Source: Sanderia malayensis (lineage: Eukaryota; Cnidaria; Scyphozoa; Semaeostomeae; Pelagiidae). Taken from it: a stretch of 64,000 bases of DNA. The translations under genes and the position numbers were made by a program. Under the pieces are notes generated by a model, which saw nothing but the letters and a program-made list of their open reading frames with translations, did no database searches and had not been told where the DNA came from. This document shows, one piece after another, positions 33,602 to 47,100 of this stretch. Location of the stretch: positions 1 through 64,000 of the forward strand of contig RQOL01000517.1 in NCBI GenBank assembly GCA_013076295.1, written 5' to 3'. Numbering within the stretch: the stretch's first letter is position 1; each line of letters opens with the position of its first letter.

Positions 33602-35288
33602 CCTTTCAACCCCACTTATAATGGGTTAGCTCGCTGCGCTCGCATGTCTATCTATTATCAAGAAACATTGACTGATGGGGCGCACTTCGTGCGCTGCATT
33701 CGCTTCGCTCATGCCTCTTTCAACCCCACGTACAATGGGTTAGCTCGCTGCGCTCGCCTGTCTATCTATTATCAAGAAACATTGACTGATAGGGCGCACT
33801 TCGTGCGCTGCATTCGCTTCGCTCATGCCTCTTTCAACCCCACGTACAATGGGCTAGCTCGCTTTGCTCGCCTGTCTATCTATTATCAAGAAACATTGAC
33901 TGATAGGGCGCACTTCGTGCGCTGCATTCGCTTCGCTCATGCCTCTTTCAACCCCACGTACAATGGGCTAGCTCGCTTTGCTCGCCTGTCTATCTATTAT
34001 CAAGAAACATTGACTGAAAGGGCGCACTTCGTGCGCTGCATTCGCTTCGCTCATGCCTCTTTCAACCCCACGTACAATGGGTTAGCTCGCTGCGCTCGCC
34101 TGTGGTTGGCGCACTTCGTGCGCTGCATTCGCTCACGCTCATGCCCCTTTCTACCCCACTACAATGGGTTAGCTCGCTGCGCTCGCCTATGGTTGGCGCA
34201 CTTCATGCGCTGCATTCGCTAACGCTCATGCCCCTTTCAACCCCACTTACAATGGGTTAGCTCGCTGCGCTCGCCTATGGTTGGCGCACTTCGTGCGCTG
34301 CATTCGCTGACGCTCATGCCCCTTTCTACCCCACTTACAATGGGTTAGCTCGCTGCGCTCGCCTATGGTTGGCGCACTTCGTGCGCTGCATTCGCTAACG
34401 CTCATGCCCCTTTCTACCCCACTACAATGGGTTAGCTCGCTGCGCTCGCCTATGGTTGGCGCACTTCGTGCGTTGCACTCGCTAACGCTCATGCCCCTTT
34501 TAGCCCCACTTACAATGGGTTAGCTCGCTGCGCTCGCCTGTCTATCTATTATCAAGAAACATTGACTGATAGGGCGCACTTCGTGCGCTGCTTTCGCTTC
34601 GCTCATGCCTCTTTCAACCCCACGTACAATGGGTTAGCTCGCTGCGCTCGCCTGTCTATCTATTATCAAGAAACATTGACTGATAGGGCGCACTTCGTGC
34701 GCTGCATTCGCTCACGCTCATGCCCCTTTCTACCCCACTACAATGGGTTAGCTCGCTGCGCTCGCCTATGGTTGGCGCACTTCATGCGCTGCATTCGCTA
34801 ACGCTCATGCCCCTTTCAACAGCACTTACAATGGGTTAGCTCGCTGCGCTCGCCTATGGTTGGCGCACTTCGTGCGCTGCACTCGCTAATGCTCATGCCC
34901 CTTTTAGCCCCACTTACAATGGGTTAGCTCGCTGCGCTCGCCTGTCTATCTATTATCAAGAAACATTGACTGATAGGGCGCACTTCGTGCGCTGCATTCG
35001 CTTCGCTCATGCCTCTTTCAGCCCCACGTACAATGGGTTAGCTCGCTGCGCTCGCCTGTCTATGTATTATCAAGAAACATTGCCTGATAGGGCGCACTTC
35101 CTGCGCTGCATTCGCTTCGCTCATGCCTCTTTCAACCCCACGTACAATGGGTTAGCTCGCTGCGCTCGCCTGTCTATCTATTATAAAGAAACATTGATTG
35201 ATAGGGCGCACTTCGTGCGCTGCATTCGCTTTCACTCATGCCTCTGCCTACTCCTCTTGCAACAGTTTGGCTCGCTTCGCTAGCCTGA
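33562..35288. repeat. Mixed 88-bp and 115-bp GC-rich minisatellite, about 17 units
   Basis: Palindrome GCGCACTTCGTGCGC recurs about 17 times. Runs of 115-bp-type units (33660-34100, 34540-34690, 34960-35210) alternate with runs of 88-bp units, so both unit types have exchanged within one array. The last unit is degraded. Confidence 0.92.
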
Positions 35289-36040
35289 TAACCCCTTATC
35301 ATAATTTGTTTGTTAAAACTTTGGGCTTGTTTACATTAGGCCTAAGCGTCGCAAGCATGCCGAAGCAACAATGGCGGTCGCCTACTACCTAAACTACAAC
35401 TATCTCACTCGAAAAACAAAACAAAGCTATCACCTGTGTTCTCAATTGTTTCCTGTAATTTTCCAGAGGTCTCTCAAACAATTAGCAAGTCTTTACAAAG
35501 ATAATTCAGGTCGTAAAACACTTTGAAAGGCGCCCAGTTATCCTTTGTGTTGAAAACAAAAACACGCGTCTTCTCCAAAAGTACCTGCTGTTCAACCCGA
35601 GGGCAAATTTGCATGATAACGAAAAACGCGTGACTGTTCACGAAAGAGCCAATCAAATTGCAGGAAAAGGCGAAACGGGTCACGTGAAGAGCGAATACTC
35701 TGTTCGAAAATGGAGTTCGCAACGCGAATTTGGAAGTTTCGCCAGCGTAAACCGTAGTTTTTTCGTGATAGCACAATTAGCAGAATAATTAGTGGAATAA
35801 TTCAAAATTTCAGGAGAAAATCGAAAAACAAAATCCATTACCCTGGTTAAATTAATAAACGAAACACTCAGTGTGAATTTCATTGCCATATACCCACGTA
35901 CAAAAAAGCCTTTGTGATTACACGGTTCGCCGTTTCGGCCCATTGTTTTTGGGCGTTCGACCTATTGTTTCGGGTCGAATCTATTGTTTTTGGCAAGGAA
36001 AATGCGTCATCACGTGACATCGCAGAATAGTAATATTAGA
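35289..36040 (-). repeat. Helitron 5'-end module, family R2 (E1 copy)
   Basis: About 750 bp, colinear with 32693-33497 but shorter. Ends with CACGTG (36011-36016), ACATCGCAGAATAG and the terminal TAATATTAGA. Confidence 0.8.
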
Positions 36041-39000
36041 TGAAAAGTGACATTCATTCCGACAATTTACACATTATTCCTCGTAAAAGGAGCTAAAAAG
36101 TATATAGCATTCTTTCCCACAATTTACGCTAACGAAAAGTAACCATGATTCACATAAATTACAGTAATGAAAAAAATTCCTTCCCGCAATTTATACACAA
36201 ATCAACGTAAAAACAGCTAAAGCTAAACAATAATAGAGGATTCATTACTGCAATTTGCAGCAATGATAAATAACCTTCATCCCCACAATTTACACATGAA
36301 TCCACGCAAAAACGGTAAAAACAGATAAAAGAGATAATATTCATTCCCACAATTTACACTAATGAAAAGTGACATTCATTCCCACAATTTGCAGTAATGA
36401 AAAATAACCTTCATCCCCAAAATTTACACATGAATCCACACAAAGACGGTAAAAACAGATAAAGAAGATAATATTCGTTCCCACAATTTATACTAATGAA
36501 AAGTGCCATTCATTCCCACAATTTACACTAATGAAACGTGCCATTCATTCCCACAATTTACACTAATGAAAGGTGACATTCATTCCCACAATGTAGACTG
36601 TTGAGAAATGACATTGATTCCCACAATTTACATATTATTCCAAGTAAAAAGAGGTAAAAAGTATATAGCATTCTTTCCCACAATTTACAATAATTAAAAG
36701 TAACCATGATTCAGATAAATTACAGTAATGAAAAAAATTCCTTCCCACAAATTTACACACGAATCAACGTAAGAACAGTTCAAACTAAACAATAATAGAG
36801 GATTCATTCCCACAATTTGCAGTAATGAAAAATAACCTTCATCCCCACAATTTGCACATGTGTCCACGCAAAAATGGGAAAAACAGACAAAGAAGATAAT
36901 ATTCATTCCCACAATTTACACTAATGAAAAGTGACATTCTTTCCCACAATTTAAACATTATTCCACGTAAAAGGCGCTAAAAAGTATATAGCATTCTTTC
37001 CCACAATTTACACTAATGAAAAGTAACCATGATTCACATAAATTACAGTAATGAAAAAAATTCCTTCCCACAATTTACACACGAATCGACGTAAGAACAG
37101 TTAAAACTAAAAAATAATAGTGGATTCATTCCCACAATTTGCAGTAATGAAAAATAACCTTCATCCCCACAATTTACACATGAATCCACGCAAAAACGGT
37201 AAAAACAGATAAAAAAGATAATATTCATTCCCACAATTTACAATATTGAAAAGTGACATTCATTCCCACAATTTAGACTGACGAAAGTTGACATTGACTC
37301 CCACAGCTTACACATGAATCAACATAAATACTCCTAAAACTAATAAAAATATGACATTTATTCCCACAATTTGCACTAATGAAAAGAAACATTCATTCCC
37401 ACAAATTACAGTAATAAAACAAAATTCATTCCCACAATTTCCACACGAATCAACGCTAAAAACAGCTAAAGCTAATCAATTATAGAGCATTCATTCCCAC
37501 AATTTGCAGTAATGAAAAATAACGTTCATCCCCACAATTTACACATGAATCCACACAAAGACGGTAAAAACAGATAAAGAAGATAATATTCATTCCCACA
37601 ATTTACACTAATGAAAAGTGACATTCATTCCGACAATTTAGACTGATGAAAGTTGACATTGATTGCCACAACTTACACACGAATCAACATAAATACACTT
37701 AAAACAAATAAAAATTTAAAGTTCATTCCCACAATTTACACTAATGAAAAGTGACATTCATTCCCACAATTTACACATTATTCCTCGTAAAAGGAGCTAA
37801 AAAGTATATAGCATTCTTTCCCACAATTTACGCTAATGAAAAGTAACCATGATTCACATAAATTACAGTAATGAAAAAAATTCCTTCCCGCAATTTATAC
37901 ACAAATCAACATAAGAACAGCTAAAGCTAAACAATAATAGAGGATTCATTACTGCAATTTGCAGTAATGAAAAATAACCTACATCTCCACACTTTACACA
38001 TGAATCCACGCAAAAACGGTAAAAACAGACAAAGAAGATAATATTCATTCCCACAATTTACACTAATGAAAAGTGACATTCATTCCCATAATTTACACTG
38101 ATGAAAGTTGACATTGATTGCCACAACTTACACACGAATCAACATAAATACACTTAAAACTAATAAAAATTTAAAGTTCATTCCCACAATTTACACTAAT
38201 GAAAAGTAACCATGATTCACATAAAATACAGTAATGAAAAAAAATTCCTTCCCACAATTTACACACGAATCAACGTAAGAACAGTTAAAACTAAACAAGA
38301 ATAGAGGATTCATTCCCACAATTTGCAGCAGTGATAAATAACCTTCATCCCCACAATTTACACATGAATCCACGCAAAAACGGTAAAAACAGATAAAAGA
38401 GATAATATTCATTCCCACAATTTACACTAATGAAAAGTGACATTCATTCCCACAATTTGCAGTAATGAAAAATAACGTTCATCCCCACAATTTACACATG
38501 AATCCACACAAAGACGGTAAAAACAGAAAAATAAGAAAATATTCGTTCCCACAATTTATACTAATGAAAAGTGCCATTCATTCCCACAATTTACACTAAT
38601 GAAAAGTGCCATTCATTCCCACAATTTACACTAATGAAAAGTGACATTCATTCCGACAATTTAGACTGATGAAAGTTGACATTGATTGCCACAACTTACA
38701 CACGAATCAACATAAATACACTTAAAACAAATAAAAATTTAAAGTTCATTCCCACAATTTACACTAATGAAAAGTGACATTCATTCCCACAATTTACACA
38801 TTATTCCTCGTAAAAAGAGCTAAAAAGTATATAGCATTCTTTCCCACAATTTACGCTAATGAAAAGTAACCATGATTCACATAAATTACAGTAATGAAAA
38901 AAATTCCTTCCCGCAATTTATACACAAATCAACATAAGAACAGCTAAAGCTAAACAATAATAGAGGATTCATTACTGCAATTTGCAGTAATGAAAAATAA

Positions 39001-42000
39001 CCTACATCCCCACACTTTACACATGAATCCACGCAAAAACGGTAAAAACAGACAAAGAAGATAATATTCATTCCCACAATTTACACTAATGAAAAGTGAC
39101 CTTCATCCCCACAATTTACACATGAATCCACGCAAAACGGTAAAAACAGATAAAAGAGATAATATTCATTCCCACAATTTACACTAATGAAAAGTGACAT
39201 TCATTCCGACAATTTAGACTGATGAAAGTTGACATTGATTGCCACAACTTACACACGAATCAACATAAATACACTTAAAACAAATAAAAATTTAAAGTTC
39301 ATTCCCACAATTTACACTAATGAAAAGTGACATTCATTCCCACAATTTACACATTATTCCTCGTAAAAAGAGCTAAAAAGTATATAGCATTCTTTCCCAC
39401 AATTTACGCTAATGAAAAGTGCCATTCATTCCCACAATTTACACTAATGAAAAGTGACATTCATTCCCACAATTTACACTGATGAAAGTTGACATTGATT
39501 GCCACAACTTACACACGAATCAACATAAATACACTTAAAACTAATAAAAATTTAAAGTTCATTCCCACAATTTACACTAATGAAAAGTAACCATGATTCA
39601 CATAAAATACAGTAATGAAAAAAAAATTCCTTCCCACAATTTACACACGAATCAACGTAAGAACAGTTAAAACTAAACAAGAATAGAGGATTCATTCCCA
39701 CAATTTGCAGCAGTGATAAATAACCTTCATCCCCATAATTTACACATGAATCCACGCAAAACGGTAAAAACAGATAAAAGAGATAATATTCATTCCCACA
39801 ATTTACACTAATGAAAAGTGACATTCATTCCCACAATTTGCAGTAATGAAAAATAACGTTCATCCCCACAATTTACACATGAATCCACACAAAGACGGTA
39901 AAAACAGAAAAAGAAGAAAATATTCGTTCCCACAATTTATACTAATGAAAGGTGACATTCATTCCCACAATGTAGACTGTTGAGAAATGACATTGATTCC
40001 CACAATTTACATATTATTCCAAGTAAAAAGAGGTAAAAAGTATATAGCATTCTTTCCCACAATTTACACTAATTAAAAGTAACCATGATTCAGATAAATT
40101 ACAGTAATGAAAAAAATTCCTTCCCACAAATTTACACACGAATCAACGTAAGAACAGTTAAAACTAAACAATAATAGAGGATTCATTCCCACAATTTGCA
40201 GTAATGAAAAATAACCTTCATCTCCAAAATTTACACATGAATCCACGCAAAAACGGTAAAAAGAGATAAAAAAAGATAATATTCATTCCCACAATTTACC
40301 CTAATGAAAAGTGACATTCATTCCCACAATTTAGACTGATGAAAGTTGACATTGATTCCCACAATTTACACATTGTTTCACGTAAAAAGAGCTAAAAAAA
40401 AATATAGTATTCTTTCCCACAAATCAGACTAATGAACAGTAACATTGATTTCCACACATTACAGTAATGAAAAAAAATTCATTCCCACAATTTACACACG
40501 AATCCACGCAAAAACGGCAAAAAGAGATAAAAATCTGACTTTCATTCCCACAATTTGCAGTAATGAAAATAACCTTCATCCCCACAATTTGCACATGTGT
40601 CCACGCAAAAATGGGAAAAACAGACAAAGAAGATAATATTCATTCCCACAATTTACACTAATGAAAAGTGACATTCATTCCCACAATTTACACATTATTC
40701 CACGTAAAAGGAGCTAAAAAGTATATAGCATTCTTTCCCACAATTTACACTAATGAAAAGTAACCATGATTCACATAAATTACAGTAATGAAAAAAATTC
40801 CTTCCCGCAATTTACACACGAATCAACGTAAGAACAGCTAAAGCTAAACAATAATAGAGGATTCATTCCTGCAATTTGCAGTAATGAAAAACAACCTACA
40901 TTCCCACACTTTACACATGAATCCACGCAAAAACGGTAAAAACAGGTAACAAAGACAATATTCATTCCCACAATTTGCACTAATCAAAAGAAACATTCAT
41001 TCCCACAATTTGCAGTAATGAAAAATAACCTTCATCCCCACAATTTACACATAAATACACGCAAAAACGGTAAAAACAGATAAAAGAGATAATATTCATT
41101 CCCACAATTTACACTAATGAAAAGTGACATTCATTCCCACAATTTACACTAATGAAAAGTGACATTCATTCCCACAATTTACACTCATGAAAGTTGACAT
41201 TGATTGCCACAACTTACACACGAATCAACATAAATACACTTAAAACTAATAAAAATTTAAAGTTCATTCCCACAATTTACACTAATGAAAAGTAACCATG
41301 ATTCACATAAATTACAGTAATGAAAAAAAAATTCCTTCCCACAATTTACACACGAATCAACGTAAGAACAGTTAAAACTATACAATAATAGAGGATTCAT
41401 TCCCACAATTTGCAGCAATGATAAATAACCTTCATCCCCACAATTTACACATGAATCCACGCAAAAACGGTAAAAACAGATAAAAGAGATAATATTCATT
41501 CCCACAATTTACACTAATGAAAAGTGACATTCAGTCCCACAATTTGCAGTAATGAAAAATAACCTTCATCCCCACAATTTACACATGAATCCACACAAAG
41601 ACGGTAAAAACAGATAAAGAAGATAATATTCGTTCCCACAATTTATAGTAATGAAAAGTGCCATTCATTCCCACAATTTACACTAATGAAACGTGCCATT
41701 CATTCCCACAATTTACACTAATGAAAAGTGACATTCATTCCCACAATTTAGACTCATGAAAGTTGACATTGATTGCCACAACATACACACGAATCAACAT
41801 AAATACACTTAAAACTAATAAAAATTTAAAGTTCATTCCCACAATTTACACTAATTAAAAGTAACCATGATTCAGATAAATTACAGTAATGAAAAAAATT
41901 CCTTCCCACAAATTTACACACGAATCAACGTAAGAACAGTTAAAACTAAACAATAATAGAGGATTCATTCCCACAATTTGCAGTAATGAAAAATAACCTT

Positions 42001-44149
42001 CATCTCCACAATTTACACATGAATCCACGCAAAAACGGTAAAAAGAGATAAAAAAGATAATATTCATTCCCACAATTTACCCTAATGAAAAGTGACATTC
42101 ATTCCCACAATTTAGACTGATGAAAGTTGACATTGATTCCCACAATTTACACATTGTTTCACGTAAAAAGAGCTAAAAAAAATATAGCATTCTTTCCCAC
42201 AAATTACACTAATGAACGGTAACATTGATTTCCACACATTACAGTAATGAAAAAAAATTCATTCCCACAATTTACACACGAATCCACGCAAAAACGGCAA
42301 AAAGAGATAAAAATATGACTTTCATTCCCACAATTTGCGGTAATGAAAAATAACCTTCATCCCCACAATTTGCACATGTGTCCACGCAAAAATGGGAAAA
42401 ACAGACAAAGAAGATAATATTCATTCCCACAATTTACACTAATGAAAAGTGACATTCATTCCCACAATTTACACATTATTCCACGTAAAAGGAGCTAGAA
42501 AGTATATAGCATTCTTTCCCACAATTTACACTAATGAAAAGTAGCCATGATTCACATAAATTACAGTAATGAAAAAAATTCCTTCCCCCAATTTACACAC
42601 GAATTGACGTAAGAACAGTTAAAACTAAAAAATAATAGAGGATTCGTTCCCACAATTTGCAGTAATGAAAAATAACCTTCATCCCCACAATTTACACATG
42701 AATCCACGCAAAAACGGTAAAAACAGATAAAAAAGATAATATTCATTCCCACAATTTACAATAATGAAAAGTGACATTCATTCCCACAATTTAGACTGAC
42801 GAAAGTTGACATTGATTCCCACAGCTTACACATGAATCAACATAAATACTCCTAAAACTAATAAAAATATGACATTTAATCCCACAATTTGCACTAATGA
42901 AAAGAAACATTCATTCCCACAAATTACAGTAATAAAACAAAATTCATTCCCACAATTTCCACACGAATCAACGCTAAAAACAGCTAAAGCTAATCAATTA
43001 TAGAGCATTCATTCCCACAATTTGCAGTAATGAAAAATAACGTTCATTCCCACAATTTACACATGAATCCACACAAAGACGGTAAAAACAGATAAAGAAG
43101 ATAATATTCATTCCCACAATTTACACTAATGAAAAGTGACATTCATTCCGACAATTTACACATTATTCCTCGTAAAAGGAGCTAAAAAGTATATAGCATT
43201 CTTTCCCACAATTTACGCTAACGAAAAGTAACCATGATTCACATAAATTACAGTAATGAAAAAAATTCCTTCCCGCAATTTATACACAAATCAACGTAAA
43301 AACAGCTAAAGCTAAACAATAATAGAGGATTCATTACTGCAATTTGCAGCAATGATAAATAACCTTCATCCCCACAATTTACACATGAATCCACGCAAAA
43401 ATGGTAAAAACAGATAAAAGAGATAATATTCATTCCCACAATTTACACTAATGAAAAGTGACATTCATTCCCACAATTTGCAGTAATGAAAAATAACCTT
43501 CATCCCCACAATTTACACATGAATCCACACAAAGACGGTAAAAACAGATAAAGAAGATAATATTCGTTCCCACAATTTATACTAATGAAAAGTGACATTC
43601 ATTCCGACAATTTAGACTGATGAACGGTGACATTCATTCCCACAATGTAGACTGTTGAGAAATGACATTGATTCCCACAATTTACACATTATTCCACGTA
43701 AAAAGAGCTAAAAAGTATATAGCATTCTTTCCCACAATTTACACTAATGAAAAGTAACCATGATTCACATAAATGACAGTAATGAAAAAAAATTCCTTCC
43801 CACAATTTACACACGAATCAATGTAAGAACAGCTAAAACTAAACAATAATAGAGGATTCATTCCCACAATTTGCAGTAATGAAAAATAACCTTCATCCCC
43901 ACAATTTACACACGAATCCACGCAAAAACGGTAAAAACAGGTAAAAAAGATAATATTCATTCCCACAATTTGCACTAATCAAAAGAAACATTCATTCCCA
44001 AAATTTGCAGTAATGAAAAATAAGCTTCATCCCCACAATTTACACATAAATACACGCAAAAACGGTAAAAACAGATAAAAGAGATAATATTCATTCCCAC
44101 AATTTACACTAATGAAAAGTGACATTCATTCCCACAATTTACACTAATG
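36041..44149. repeat. Satellite block B, part 1: near-identical copy of block A
   Basis: 36041 onward repeats 8649 onward almost base for base (one visible difference, TCTACGC versus TTTACGC, in the first 200 bp). The offset is about 27,393-27,397 up to 10.6/38.0 kb, 28,419 at 12.0-13.1 kb, then 41530-43129 pairs with 16018-17618 (offset about 25,511). The order changes show insertion, deletion and unequal exchange between copies. The uninterrupted Helitron target site is at 43129/43130. Confidence 0.9.
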
Positions 44150-47100
44150 AAAAGTGACATTCATTCCCACAATTTAGACTGATGAAAGTTGACATTGATT
44201 CCCACAATTTACACATTGTTCCACGTAAAAAGAGCTAAAAAATATAGCATTCTTTCCCACAAATTACACTAATGAACAGTTGACATTGATTGCCACAACT
44301 TACACACGAATCATCATAAATACACTAAAAACTAATAAAAATTTAAAGTTCATTCCCACAATTTACACTAATGAATAGTAACCATGATTGACATAAATTA
44401 CAGTATTGAAAAAAATTCCTTCCCGCAATTTACACACGAATCAACGTAAGAACTGCTAAAACTAATCAATAATAGAGCATTCATTCCCACAATTTGCAGT
44501 AATGAAAAATAACCTTCATCCCCGCAATTTACACATGGATCCACGCAAAAACTGTAAAAAGAGATAAAAAAGATAATATTCATTCCCACAATTTGCACCA
44601 ATGAAAAATAACCTTCATTCCCACAACTTACACACGAATCAACATAAAAACACCTAAAATTAATAAAAACTTAAAGTTCATTCCCACAATTTGCACTAAT
44701 GAAAAGAAACATTCATTCCCACAATTTAGACTGTTGAGAAATGACATTGATTCCCACAATTTACACATTATTCCATGTAAAAAGAGCTAAAAAGTATATA
44801 ACATTCTTTCCCACAATTTACACTAATGAAAAGTAACATTCATTCCCACGACTTTTGTCAGTTCAAGATTTACACCCATTCCCACATTTCACACGTGAAT
44901 CTACGTTAATCCATCTGAAAAATAGTGAAAACACTTTTAGTTACTTTTTTCAGTCATATTAACATTCATTCCCACAACGTACACACGAATCAACATAAGT
45001 AAACCTAAAAAATACATATAAAATATGACATTTAATCCCACAATTTGCACTAATGAAAAGAAACATTCATTCCCACAAATTACAGTAATGGAAAAAATTC
45101 ATTCCCACAATTTCCACACGAAGCAACGTTAAAAACAGCTAAAGCTAACCAATAATAGAGCCTTCATTCCCACAATTTACACTAATGAAAAGTGACATTC
45201 ATTCCTACAATTTAGACTGATGAAAGTTGACGTTGATTTCCACACATTACAGTAATGAAAAAATATTCATTCCGACAATTTACGCACGAATCCACGCAAA
45301 AACGGCAAAAACAGATAAAAAAGATAATATTCATTCCCACCATTTACACTAATGACAAGTGACATTCATTCCCACAATTTAGACTGATGAAAGTTGACAT
45401 TGATTCCCACAAGTTACAGTAATAAAAATAGGATTAATCCCACAATTTACACATGAATCCACGCAAAAACGGTAAAAACAGATAAAGAAGATAATATTCA
45501 TTTAAACAACTTACACTAATGAAAAGTGACATTCATTCCCACAACTTAGACTGACGAAAGTTGACATTGATTCCCACAACTTACACACGAATCAACATAA
45601 ACACACCTAAAACTAATAAAAATTTAAAGTTCATTCCCACAATTTACACTAATGAAAAGTAACCATGATTCACATAAATGAGAGTAATGAAAAAAAATTC
45701 CTTCATGCAATTTACACACGAATCAACGTGAGAACAGCTAAAACTAATCAATAATAGAGCATTCATTCCCACAATTTGCAGTAATAAAAAATTACCTTCA
45801 TCACCACAATTTACACATGGATCCACGCAAAAACGGTAAAAAGAGATAAAAAAGATAATATTCATGCCCACAATTTCCATTAATGAAAAGTGACATTCAT
45901 TCCCACAATTTAGACTGATGAAAGTTGACATTGATTCCCACAATTTACAGTAATGAAAAATAAATTTCATCCCCACAATTTACACATGAATCCACGCAAA
46001 AACGGTAAAAAGAGATAAAAAAGATAATATTCATTCCCACAATTTCAACTAATGAAAAGTGACATTCATTCCCACAATCTAGACTGATGAAAGTTAACAT
46101 TCATTCCCACAACTTACACACGAATCAACATAAATACACCTAAAGCTAATAAACATTTAAAGTTCATTCCCACAATTTACACTAATGAAAAGTAACCATG
46201 ATTCACATAAATTACAGTAATGAAAAAAATTCCTTCCCACAATTTACACACGAATCAACGTAAGAACAGCTAAAACTAATAAAAAAATGACATTTATTCC
46301 CACAATTTGCACTAATGAAAAGAAGCATTCATTCCCACAAATTACAGTAATAAAAAAAATTCATTCCCACAATTTCCACACGAATCAACGCTAAAAACAG
46401 CTAACGCTAATTAATAATAGAGCATTCATTCCCACAATTTGCAGTAATGAAAAATAACCTTCATTCCCAAACTTACACTTGAATCCACGCAAAGACGGTA
46501 AAAACAGATAAAGAAGATAATATTCATTCCCACAATTTACACTAATGAAAAGTGACATTCATTCCCACAATTTAGACTGATGAAAGTTGACATTGATTCC
46601 CACAATTTACACATTGTTCCACGTAAAAAGAGCTAAAAAGCATATAGCATTCTTTCCCACAATTTCCACTAATAAACAGTAACCATGATTCACATAAATT
46701 ACAGTAATGAAAAAAAATTCCTTCCCACAATTTACACACGAATTCACGCAAAAACGGCAAAAACACATAAAAAAGATAATATTCATTCCCACAATTTACA
46801 CTAATGAAAAGTGACATTCATTCCCACAATTTAGACTGATGAAAGTTGACATTGATTCCCACAATTTACACATTGTTCCACGTAAAAAGAGCTAAAAAAT
46901 ATAGCATTCTTTCCCACAAATTACACTAATGAACAGTTGACATTGATTGCCACAACTTACACACGAATCATCATAAATACACTCAAAACTAATAAAAATT
47001 TAAAGTTCATTCCCACAATTTACACTAATGAATAGTAACCATGATTGACATAAATTACAGTATTGAAAAAAATTCCTTCCCGCAATTTACACACGAATCA

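Larger units (their letters stand above)
33498..36040 (-). mobile_element. Helitron E1, non-autonomous, complete (2,543 bp)
   Basis: Plus strand from CTAG (33498) to GA (36040), flanked by A (33497, last base of E2) and T (36041, satellite). It consists only of a 3' module, a 88/115-bp minisatellite and an R2 5' module, so it shares both ends with E2 and could have been moved by E2's transposase (inference). Confidence 0.85.

Noticed and set aside
33644..35283. Plus-strand frames with repeated RCIRFAHASFNPTYNGLARCAR words
   Set aside because: Products of the 88/115-bp minisatellite.
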